Part shown: positions 32,312 through 37,472 of the stretch, in pieces
Layout: every line of letters begins with the position of its first letter
Position numbering within the stretch: the stretch's first letter is position 1
Virus record (IMG/VR): IMGVR_UViG_3300027754_005986
Span: 1-40,196 of that record
Origin: a virus
Length of the DNA: 40,196 nucleotides
Direction: 5' to 3' (one strand)
The notes under the pieces: generated by a model
The model's input: the letters and a program-made list of their open reading frames with translations, nothing else
Told to the model about the DNA's origin: nothing
Database searches by the model: none
Translations under genes and position numbers: made by a program

Positions 32312-32617
32312 TTACTCCGGCCAAAGCATTAACGTCCCTGCGTCATTCCATTCCGGCCAGTAGCCAAGCTCGTTGACATACTCGATGAACTCGCTATGAA
32401 CTCCGTGCTCGTAACTTTGCCAGTCAGAAGTCCAGTAGTCAAATAATAAACGACCATCTGATGCTCTTTCGCCGTTCTCTGCTGAGAGCCAAAAGCCTTC
32501 TGTGGCACCGTTAAAGTATTCTGAAAGACGGATGTGTGATAATCCGAAACGGTTGGCAATTTGATCGCCTAAGGCTTCACGTTGCTCTTCATTGATAATT
32601 TCTACTGCGTTTGTCAT
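32312..32617 (-). CDS. 101-residue early protein of unknown function
   Basis: Start set at ATG 32617 (MTNAVEIINEEQREALGDQI) with the common leader; a reading from 32674 would start in the hairpin. The protein is acidic and Trp-rich in its second half (DYWTSDWQSYEHGVHSEFIE, then YWPEWNDAGTLMLWPE). The aromatic end suggests a protein-binding surface. No family recognised. Confidence 0.72.
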   Translation of the reverse strand: MTNAVEIINEEQREALGDQIANRFGLSHIRLSEYFNGATEGFWLSAENGERASDGRLLFDYWTSDWQSYEHGVHSEFIEYVNELGYWPEWNDAGTLMLWPE

Positions 32618-32643
32618 AACCTTTATTTGTTTTGATTGATAAC

Positions 32644-32675
32644 TAAAGTTAAGAAGAAGGAGCCAGAAAAGCAAC
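32644..32675 (-). promoter_or_regulatory. Early promoter for the 101-residue gene
   Basis: Minus strand: GTTG (32675-32672), 20 bases beginning CTTTTCTG, then TAACTTTA (32651-32644). Confidence 0.75.
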
Positions 32676-32682
32676 TGGCTCC
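32659..32682 (-). terminator. Terminator hairpin fused to the next promoter (alternate stem)
   Basis: Minus strand: stem GGAGCCAG/CTGGCTCC, where both arms differ from the GGAGGCAG/CTGCCTCC type in a compensating way, with loop TTGCTTTT. It starts 9 bases after the stop at 32691. Confidence 0.78.
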
Positions 32683-32690
32683 AAAGATTT

Positions 32691-32888
32691 TTAATCCCCT
32701 TCGTACATCAGTCGATTCTCTAAAGCCTCCTCGGCATCTCCCGACTCGACAAAGTCGATCATCAGTTTAAGTAGACGAATTCTATACTCCTCATCTCTAG
32801 GACCAGAAGCAATGCAATCAATGTGTGGAAGACATTCTACTAAATCTTTGTAGGTGTTTTCGTTTCTGCAATAAGACATGTTTGCCAT
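32691..32888 (-). CDS. Small conserved phage protein (MSYCR type)
   Basis: A 65-residue protein reading MANMSYCRNENTYKDLVECL. The MSYCR-x-x-NT-x-x-DL-x-x-C start is one I know from small hypothetical proteins in many phages; the role is not known. The rest is an acidic helix (LLKLMIDFVESGDAEEALEN). It has the common leader and its own promoter. Confidence 0.75.
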   Translation of the reverse strand: MANMSYCRNENTYKDLVECLPHIDCIASGPRDEEYRIRLLKLMIDFVESGDAEEALENRLMYEGD

Positions 32889-32927
32889 AACCTTTGTTGT
32901 TTAAATGATTGATTAATTATTACATTC

Positions 32928-32959
32928 TAAATGTAGCAATAAGGAGCCAGAAAAGCAAC
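32928..32959 (-). promoter_or_regulatory. Early promoter for the MSYCR-type gene
   Basis: Minus strand: GTTG (32959-32956), 20 bases, then TACATTTA (32935-32928). The downstream element is part of the palindrome TACATTTAGAATGTA. Confidence 0.75.
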
Positions 32960-32966
32960 TGGCTCC
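32943..32966 (-). terminator. Terminator hairpin fused to the next promoter (alternate stem)
   Basis: Minus strand: stem GGAGCCAG/CTGGCTCC, loop TTGCTTTT, then TTATT. It lies 10 bases after the stop at 32977. Confidence 0.75.
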
Positions 32967-32976
32967 CTAACTTTTT

Positions 32977-33177
32977 TTAGGCTGACTTAAACATCTCCCG
33001 TCCTTTATTCTTCCAATCTTGCCATTCCTTCTCTCCCATATGCTCTCCCATAAGCTCCTCTAGTTGATTCATCCGGTAGTGAAGAGCTTTTACGACTACT
33101 GCATTGTGGGTTGATACGTTCAACTCCCAGTTGACGTCTAACATCTCGTTAAATAATTCTCTTTGATAATTTGTCAT
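32977..33177 (-). CDS. 66-residue helical early protein
   Basis: Reads MTNYQRELFNEMLDVNWELN and continues with a second helix (MNQLEELMGEHMGEKEWQDW). It is Met/Glu/Trp-rich and probably a helical hairpin. It is the first gene of the leftward group from the divergent control region and has the common leader and promoter. Function unknown. Confidence 0.7.
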   Translation of the reverse strand: MTNYQRELFNEMLDVNWELNVSTHNAVVVKALHYRMNQLEELMGEHMGEKEWQDWKNKGREMFKSA

Positions 33178-33216
33178 AACCTTTATTGTTTAAATGATTG
33201 ATTAATTATTACATTC

Positions 33217-33248
33217 TAAATGTACGAAGAAGATCCTTAGGAAGCAAC
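33217..33248 (-). promoter_or_regulatory. Leftward early promoter of the divergent control region
   Basis: Minus strand: GTTG (33248-33245), 20 bases, then TACATTTA (33224-33217) inside TACATTTAGAATGTA. It drives the 66-residue gene and is separated by about 115 bases from the rightward promoter. Confidence 0.75.
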
Positions 33249-33272
33249 TTTTTTAATATAAATTATTTAAGG

Positions 33273-33336
33273 GAATATATATTAGTCGTCTATACCATGT
33301 CCCAAGGATATATATTAGGTCTTTATACCATGTCCT
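33273..33336. repeat. Two 31-bp direct repeats between divergent promoters
   Basis: Copy 1 (33273-33303) and copy 2 (33306-33336) share ATATATATTAG, then TATACCATGTCC, with a few differences in between, at a period of 33 bases (about three helical turns). They are flanked by an imperfect inverted repeat (AATATAAATTATTTAAGG and CCTAAATAATATAAATATT). The layout suits operator sites for a dimeric regulator or iterons; no start codon use was found here. Confidence 0.7.
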
Positions 33337-33364
33337 AAATAATATAAATATTTTTATAATAATA

Positions 33365-33396
33365 GTTGCCTTTCTGATCCTTAGCTATTATCTTTA
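33365..33396 (+). promoter_or_regulatory. Rightward early promoter of the divergent control region
   Basis: Plus strand: GTTG (33365-33368), 20 bases beginning CCTTTCTG, then TATCTTTA (33389-33396). It is followed by ATCAATCA and the AATAAATGTTATG start of the plus-strand gene, so the same control layout is used in both directions. Confidence 0.75.
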
Positions 33397-33420
33397 GACA
33401 TCAATCAAATAATAAATGTT

Positions 33421-33693
33421 ATGACAAACAAAATCGAACAAGTTAAGCTTCTTATGGAAAAAGCTAAGGATGGTAAAGTCTTTACCGTAGACTTCGTTAA
33501 GAAGGATGGTACTCCAAGAACAATGAATGCCCGTTTAGGAGTAAAGAAAGGTGTTAAAGGAGTAGGACAGAAGTATTCTCCGTCTGATTATAACCTCCTT
33601 ACAGTCTTCGATATGCAAAAGGCATCTTTTAGAAACATTGTATTAGAGTCGATCTCACGAGTAACTATTAGTGGAGAAACGATTCTCTTCTAA
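33421..33693 (+). CDS. WYL_2 / Sm-like SH3-barrel phage protein
   Basis: A 90-residue protein, the one well-supported plus-strand gene. VFTVDFVKKDGTPRTMNARL, then GVKKGVKGVGQKY and NLLTVFDMQKASFRNIVLES, follow the WYL_2 (Sm-like SH3 beta-barrel) family found widely in phages, which ends in a strand with an R-x-I pair. The family may bind a nucleic acid or small ligand; the function is not known. Control signals match the minus-strand early genes, and a terminator hairpin follows. Confidence 0.82.
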   Translation: MTNKIEQVKLLMEKAKDGKVFTVDFVKKDGTPRTMNARLGVKKGVKGVGQKYSPSDYNLLTVFDMQKASFRNIVLESISRVTISGETILF

Positions 33694-33708
33694 GAGAACA
33701 AAAGGAAA

Positions 33709-33735
33709 CCAGACTCGAAAGGGTCTGGCTTCTTT
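33709..33735 (+). terminator. Terminator after the plus-strand gene
   Basis: CCAGAC pairs with GTCTGG around an 8-base loop, then CTTCTTT. It lies 16 bases after the stop. Confidence 0.7.
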
Positions 33736-33818
33736 GAAATGTTCTATTCGGTTTTTAGAAAATCGGGTACTTTGTAATAGAAACTATCAATATTTCGAAA
33801 AGCATGGCTTGGAATAAT

Positions 33819-34175
33819 CTAATTTACTGGCTGAATCTGGTTGTAGACCTTCGGAGCTCCTGCCTTATCAATGAGATTGCTCTTGAGAGCATTAGCTTTC
33901 TCCTTAGAAAGACCACCTTTTACTTTCAACACAGTATACTTTTCTTTGTAATCTTTCCCTACCTTCTTCATGTCAGAAGAGATCTCCTTAGTTCCTCCTC
34001 CTGCCGTAGGGCTGTAGGCCATGGATCTAACCATGTTGAGAACAGCTTCTGGCTCTTCAAGCTTAGAAACAACATAAAACTTATGGTTTCTATTCTTGCT
34101 CTTCTTGTCTTCATTCTTAATCTGGAATACTGAATAGCTGTGAGACTTCTCTGCCTCGTCGATAAAATTGCTCAT
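33819..34175 (-). CDS. 118-residue basic protein of unknown function
   Basis: A Lys/Ser-rich protein starting MSNFIDEAEKSHSYSVFQIK. It has a helical C-terminal half (GGLSKEKANALKSNLIDKAG) and a central YTVLKVKGG strand. It may bind nucleic acid, judged by charge only. It converges on the plus-strand gene. Its upstream DNA contains AGGAGCTAAC before the ATG and one copy of the 19-bp palindromic repeat next to GTATAAT, so it may use a different promoter type from its neighbours. Confidence 0.7.
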   Translation of the reverse strand: MSNFIDEAEKSHSYSVFQIKNEDKKSKNRNHKFYVVSKLEEPEAVLNMVRSMAYSPTAGGGTKEISSDMKKVGKDYKEKYTVLKVKGGLSKEKANALKSNLIDKAGAPKVYNQIQPVN

Positions 34176-34203
34176 GTTCTTTAGTTAGCTCCTGGATCCC
34201 TAT

Positions 34204-34222
34204 TATACAATGCGATTGTACT
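34204..34222 (-). repeat. 19-bp palindromic repeat, copy 1
   Basis: Minus strand AGTACAATCGCATTGTATA, a palindrome TACAAT-CGC-ATTGTA with one odd centre. Here it is followed by ATAGGG, so GTATAAT is formed, and it lies 29 bases before the ATG of the 118-residue gene. Confidence 0.8.
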
Positions 34223-34302
34223 CTCATGGCTCCTGTGTTTATGTATATAAATATCTAATTGTTTACCTCCTTACCTTGATCCTGTCTCCTCTACCCTCAG
34301 GG

Positions 34303-34327
34303 AAAAGAAAAGCCGGCTAGGCCGGCT
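34303..34327 (-). terminator. Strong terminator of an orphan short transcript
   Basis: Minus strand: AGCCGG pairs with CCGGCT around CCTAG, followed by TTTCTTTTCC. No gene stops shortly before it, so it most likely ends the transcript from the promoter at 34426. Confidence 0.75.
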
Positions 34328-34425
34328 CCTCATTCTAAATGCTTGATTACTCTCTTGTAACCCCTTAAACAATGTTATACAATGCGATTGTACTTCTTAG
34401 TATCGCTGGTATAGCAATGGTACCG
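34312..34425 (-). ncRNA. Candidate small RNA of about 110 bases
   Basis: Bounded by an exact-spacing early promoter and a strong terminator, with no usable reading frame between them. It contains the second palindromic repeat, which would fold into a 6-bp stem in the RNA. Expression is not shown by the sequence; the call rests on promoter plus terminator. Confidence 0.4.
34376..34394 (-). repeat. 19-bp palindromic repeat, copy 2
   Basis: Identical 19 bases to copies 1 and 3; it lies inside the candidate small RNA. Confidence 0.8.
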
Positions 34426-34457
34426 TAAAGGTAAGAATTATATAGCAGAAAAGCAAC
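34426..34457 (-). promoter_or_regulatory. Early promoter of the candidate small RNA
   Basis: Minus strand: GTTG (34457-34454), 20 bases beginning CTTTTCTG, then TACCTTTA (34433-34426). Confidence 0.7.
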
Positions 34458-34476
34458 TCCCTTAGGAGCTAGTGTA

Positions 34477-34495
34477 TATACAATGCGATTGTACT
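34477..34495 (-). repeat. 19-bp palindromic repeat, copy 3
   Basis: Identical to the other two copies; it lies about 20 bases upstream of the GTTG element of the small-RNA promoter. Distances between copies are 172 and 101 bases. Confidence 0.8.
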
Positions 34496-34752
34496 CTACG
34501 GTACCGTGTACTACCTAGTACCTTGTATCGAATCGAACTAGGGGAGCAAGGAGCATTCTTATATATTTTGCCTAGGAGGCTTTTTTCAAGGGGGGAGGCC
34601 CTTCGGCCCCTAATTTTCAGTTTCTGCTACTACACTTTCTCTCTCTTCTTCTCTACACACCTACTACCTATTTCATTTAGTACCTTGTGACACATAGTAC
34701 CTAATTAAACCAATTAGCTACACCTTAGCTATTCTTGCTACTCTCTACTGTC

Positions 34753-34995
34753 CTATAGATCTTTATAATATTCCTCGTGTCTTACATCCTGTTCTACTCC
34801 TATATAGATCATATACCACATAAAGAATAAAAACAAGAGTATTACAGATCCATATGCTACATATGCAGTTATAGGAGGAAAGATATAACATATACCTACT
34901 ACTAGTGTTAATGCTCCTAATACTGTTAACATTAGCTTAGTTGTCATTATTGCAGCTTTCTTTTCTATCTCTTTTGTACTTAGTCTTTTATTCAT
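34753..34995 (-). CDS. 80-residue two-helix membrane protein
   Basis: Reads MNKRLSTKEIEKKAAIMTTK, then two hydrophobic helices (LMLTVLGALTLVVGICYIF and YVAYGSVILLFLFFMWYMIY), with an acidic tail (EQDVRHEEYYKDL). A small integral membrane protein with a holin-like plan, though the long charged ends and position away from lysis genes leave this open. No family recognised. Confidence 0.7.
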   Translation of the reverse strand: MNKRLSTKEIEKKAAIMTTKLMLTVLGALTLVVGICYIFPPITAYVAYGSVILLFLFFMWYMIYIGVEQDVRHEEYYKDL

Positions 34996-35087
34996 TGTCC
35001 TTTATTATTTACTTGTACTCTCTCTTATTCTTTTCTTCTGTATTATATCTACTATCGTTCTGGATATTTTGACTGTGTCTTACCCAC

Positions 35088-35588
35088 TTAATCAATTTTA
35101 TCCAAATTCAAAGGAACGTATTTATCCATTCCAGAATCGTATTGATAGAAGTTAAAGTTATCTATTCCTCTATACTCCGGTTTTAGTATCCCTATCTTAG
35201 AACTCTTTTGAAATGATAATCTGTTAACTCTATTGCCATTTGGTATCATTGGATAATCTTCTTCTTTCCAGTTAGTAGTTTCAAAACTATCTCCAGGATA
35301 TGTTTCTTTAGCTTTAAATGTTATCAGGTACTTTGACTTAGATGAACCTCCATCATATAATCCTCCTTTGTAAAAATTAGGAGCAGTTGAATTTTGTTTA
35401 TCGGCTGATAGCTTTGCATTAATAGTATAGTCAAACTCATCTAGATCTTCATTTATACCTATGAAAGCTTTCTCTCGTTTAATATTAGATAGTACCTCTA
35501 CTTTATTAGTTACGTGAGTCCAAGTATTAGACTCATCCTTATAAACCTTTTCAGTAATTTCTTTAAGTATGTTGATTAGCTTAATCAT
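35088..35588 (-). CDS. 166-residue protein of unknown function with a leader-like start
   Basis: Reads MIKLINILKEITEKVYKDES. The first 12 residues are amphipathic and include LKE-I, recalling the leader-bearing family but not matching it. The middle is mixed beta (KYLITFKAKETYPGDSFET) with Gly and Ser turns, and the end is YDSGMDKYVPLNLDKID. An AT-rich leader with TATTTATT lies before it. It may be another packaged protein; this is weak. Confidence 0.68.
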   Translation of the reverse strand: MIKLINILKEITEKVYKDESNTWTHVTNKVEVLSNIKREKAFIGINEDLDEFDYTINAKLSADKQNSTAPNFYKGGLYDGGSSKSKYLITFKAKETYPGDSFETTNWKEEDYPMIPNGNRVNRLSFQKSSKIGILKPEYRGIDNFNFYQYDSGMDKYVPLNLDKID

Positions 35589-35653
35589 AAATTTCTTTTA
35601 TAATAAATACCGATTCTGAGTGTCTTGTATCTCCTACTTACTTGACTTATGCT

Positions 35654-35866
35654 TTAAGTTTTGCTACCTTCTTTCTCATATTCTCTAAATCTTACATCTA
35701 AAGTATATCCTGTATTCTTCCAAAACTTGTCACAATAGAACATACCCTCTACTCTAGGAGATTTAGAATACGTTGATTGCCTCCATTGGTTAAACGGAGC
35801 TGTATGTCTGTAACAGTCAAACTTCATAGGACATTTCATATCATTACACATTGTTATATCAGCCAT
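35654..35866 (-). CDS. Small Cys-rich phage protein, possible zinc site
   Basis: A 70-residue protein reading MADITMCNDMKCPMKFDCYR and continuing HTAPFNQWRQSTY. Cys7, Cys12, Cys18 and Cys45 with His21 form a likely zinc-binding cluster. Small proteins with C-x-x-x-x-CP-x-K-x-x-CYR-x-TA-x-x-N are common hypotheticals in phages, from memory. The start overlaps the end of the 42-residue gene upstream. Confidence 0.75.
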   Translation of the reverse strand: MADITMCNDMKCPMKFDCYRHTAPFNQWRQSTYSKSPRVEGMFYCDKFWKNTGYTLDVRFREYEKEGSKT

Positions 35867-35987
35867 TGTCTTGTTGTTTAATTAATAACATAATCTCTCT
35901 TGTTAATTCACCTGCTGTTTTAGTACCATCAAGGTTCCAACGTATAATTGCAGCTTCTATAGCACTATATAATTCATTCTTTGCCAT
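35859..35987 (-). CDS. 42-residue protein in an overlapping small-gene run
   Basis: Reads MAKNELYSAIEAAIIRWNLD and continues GTKTAGELTREIMLLIKQQD, a compact helical protein. It overlaps the 71-residue gene upstream by 14 bases and the Cys-rich gene downstream by 8 bases. Both overlaps and the regular codon structure support it being real. Function unknown. Confidence 0.6.
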   Translation of the reverse strand: MAKNELYSAIEAAIIRWNLDGTKTAGELTREIMLLIKQQDNG

Positions 35988-36189
35988 AAGTTTCGTTGTA
36001 ATATTCTTCTGCATCTAATTTACATTCTATGCCATCAGGTATATTTGATTCCCAGCATTTTACAAAAGCATCTTTTATCTGCTCTTTCTCCATTTGTTTG
36101 GCTTGATCAATTATATCAGATGGTATTCCTTGACAAGGAGCCCATAATACTTCAATTAACCATTCTACTGCTGTTTGTTTATTTGCCAT
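35974..36189 (-). CDS. 71-residue phage protein of unknown function
   Basis: Reads MANKQTAVEWLIEVLWAPCQ and continues with an acidic helix (IIDQAKQMEKEQIKDAFVKC). The QTAVEWL-x-E opening is widespread in phages of Bacteroidota, from memory, with no known role. It overlaps its neighbours on both sides (11 and 14 bases). Confidence 0.75.
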   Translation of the reverse strand: MANKQTAVEWLIEVLWAPCQGIPSDIIDQAKQMEKEQIKDAFVKCWESNIPDGIECKLDAEEYYNETYGKE

Positions 36190-36436
36190 TATATATCTGT
36201 TCTAATTCTTCTAATTGTTCATCATATTCAATCTTCATAAATAGACCGCTCCAATGGCAATATGGTATTTCTGCAAATTCATACCAATCACCTGGTGCTA
36301 CATTATATTTTGCTGCTTCTTTAAATGAAGTGTGTGGTACTACATCTAATACATGATATATTTCACCACGGCTTATATGTGGACGATCTGGAAAATGATT
36401 ATTAGTTCCGTCTTTAATGCATATTACTTTATCCAT
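36179..36436 (-). CDS. 85-residue phage protein of unknown function
   Basis: Reads MDKVICIKDGTNNHFPDRPH and continues ISRGEIYHVLDV, then AEIPYCHWSGLFMKIEYDEQ. The DGT...GEIYHVLDV...YCHWSGLFM arrangement looks like a small beta-barrel common in phages. An acidic tail follows. One base separates it from the upstream gene and it overlaps the downstream one. Confidence 0.72.
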   Translation of the reverse strand: MDKVICIKDGTNNHFPDRPHISRGEIYHVLDVVPHTSFKEAAKYNVAPGDWYEFAEIPYCHWSGLFMKIEYDEQLEELEQIYNGK

Positions 36437-36437
36437 A

Positions 36438-36656
36438 TTATAACTTTTCTATTTCCTCCTTAACTTTATACCAATACATCATTGGTTCTCTAATTCCTTG
36501 CTCGTTACCGAATTTTATTATCTCATCTACTGCAATTAATGAACATTGTTTGGCGGACTCCCACCATTCTCTGCCTTCTAATCCCTGTATTTTATTTAGG
36601 TAATTATCATAAATTTCTTCTGCTTTCTCTCTTGGGTACTTAGCTTCCTTACTCAT
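36438..36656 (-). CDS. 72-residue phage protein, KQCSLIAVDEI type
   Basis: Reads MSKEAKYPREKAEEIYDNYL, then AKQCSLIAVDEIIKFGNEQG and YWYKVKEEIEKL. The K-x-C-(A/S)-L-IAVDEI core is one I know from many small phage proteins of Bacteroidota phages; function not known. It overlaps the preceding gene by 8 bases. Confidence 0.75.
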   Translation of the reverse strand: MSKEAKYPREKAEEIYDNYLNKIQGLEGREWWESAKQCSLIAVDEIIKFGNEQGIREPMMYWYKVKEEIEKL

Positions 36657-36861
36657 CTTCGCCGAAAGTTAAAGCCCATTCTTCTCCTGTTATTCCTGTC
36701 ATGAGGAATTCTCTATCGTCTACAGAAAGATGAGGAACTATCTTTTGAATAAGTTCTCCTGATTCGAATCTATTATCTACTCTTGCTAATTGCTCAGGTG
36801 TAATGTCTAAGTCCAAGGCATGAACTAATCCCGATACTCTACTTTTTCTTTCTACTAACAT
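36649..36861 (-). CDS. 70-residue conserved phage protein, DREFLMTGIT type
   Basis: Reads MLVERKSRVSGLVHALDLDI, then ESGELIQKIVPHLSVDDREF and LMTGITGEEWALTFGEDE. The GELIQ...PHLS-x-x-(D/E)REF-x-MTGIT-x-EEW pattern is widespread among phages as an uncharacterised small protein. It carries the AAAAAAGGTTATG leader. Confidence 0.8.
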   Translation of the reverse strand: MLVERKSRVSGLVHALDLDITPEQLARVDNRFESGELIQKIVPHLSVDDREFLMTGITGEEWALTFGEDE

Positions 36862-36882
36862 AACCTTTTTTAATTTAAAAAT

Positions 36883-37062
36883 TTAGTCTTTTATATCTAC
36901 TTTTTCTTCATTTATTTCATCCATCATGATGCTAATATCATCCCACATTTGCTCTTCTAAAGCTTGACTAATCTTTATATCTGATTGAAGTCTTCTAATT
37001 TTAAATATAGCTGCTACTAAAGCGGCTACTGTTATTACATTTGTTACTATTAAAACTATCAT
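36883..37062 (-). CDS. 59-residue membrane-anchored coiled-coil protein
   Basis: Reads MIVLIVTNVITVAALVAAIF (one transmembrane helix), then KIRRLQSDIKISQALEEQMW and an acidic end. Its start overlaps the stop of the next upstream gene (ATGA), so the pair is translated together. With the 49-residue gene it forms a plausible two-part membrane complex; an i-spanin/o-spanin style pair is conceivable but there is no lipoprotein signal. Confidence 0.65.
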   Translation of the reverse strand: MIVLIVTNVITVAALVAAIFKIRRLQSDIKISQALEEQMWDDISIMMDEINEEKVDIKD

Positions 37063-37208
37063 AATTTATTTTGTCTTCGTTTTCTACGTTTATAAAGATG
37101 GATTAAAAATCCATAAAAAAATACAAAAGTAACTATAAATGCTGAACCGATAGTTATAAAAAATATCCATTCTAAAATATTTACAAGCATACTAGCAATC
37201 TGTTCCAT
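37059..37208 (-). CDS. 49-residue single-pass membrane protein
   Basis: Reads MEQIASMLVNILEWIFFITI and continues GSAFIVTFVFFYGFLIHLYK, then the basic tail RRKRRQNKL. One long transmembrane segment with a positive C-terminus is a holin- or antiholin-like plan. It overlaps the next gene by 4 bases and follows the 79-residue gene by one base. Confidence 0.65.
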   Translation of the reverse strand: MEQIASMLVNILEWIFFITIGSAFIVTFVFFYGFLIHLYKRRKRRQNKL

Positions 37209-37209
37209 T

Positions 37210-37449
37210 TTATATACTAATTAAAGATTTTTTTATATTTTCCCAATGATCCTTAGTAAGAAGACTATTTTCTTGACTTGAATGAGAAGATTTAGAGTTG
37301 TCTTGTAAGTACTTAACTGTTAGTATAGCACTAGCTTTTACAAGTACAGTTAATGTTTCCTCATCTATACTTTCACCTCCTAAGGAAGAAAGAATTGAAT
37401 AATGCTCTCTAAGTAATTTTTCTGCTTGGTAATCGTATACTAATTTCAT
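37210..37449 (-). CDS. 79-residue helical protein of unknown function
   Basis: Reads MKLVYDYQAEKLLREHYSIL and continues with a hydrophobic helix (LTVLVKASAILTVKYLQDNS). Ser/Lys-rich end. It lies in the small-gene operon between the exported protein and the membrane pair. No family recognised. Confidence 0.68.
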   Translation of the reverse strand: MKLVYDYQAEKLLREHYSILSSLGGESIDEETLTVLVKASAILTVKYLQDNSKSSHSSQENSLLTKDHWENIKKSLISI

Positions 37450-37472
37450 CTTATTTAAGTAGTTAAAGGTTT

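Larger units (their letters stand above)
34176..34752. other. 577-base gene-free control region
   Basis: No convincing gene in either strand. It holds three copies of a 19-bp palindromic repeat, one exact-spacing early promoter (34426-34457), a strong minus-strand terminator (34303-34327), and, on the plus strand, two further hairpins: GCCT/AGGC followed by six T at about 34570-34588, and GGCC/GGCC within the G/C-rich stretch near 34597-34612. It has the features of a regulatory or replication-start region; no strand-switch was noted exactly here. Confidence 0.6.

Noticed and set aside
33804-34133. Plus-strand frame of 109 codons
   Set aside because: It is the complement of the Lys-rich 118-residue gene and has no plus-strand promoter or leader; a composition shadow.
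34472-34690. Plus-strand frame of 72 codons in the control region
   Set aside because: It begins within a palindromic repeat, spans two hairpins and has no leader; hydrophobic composition comes from T-rich DNA.
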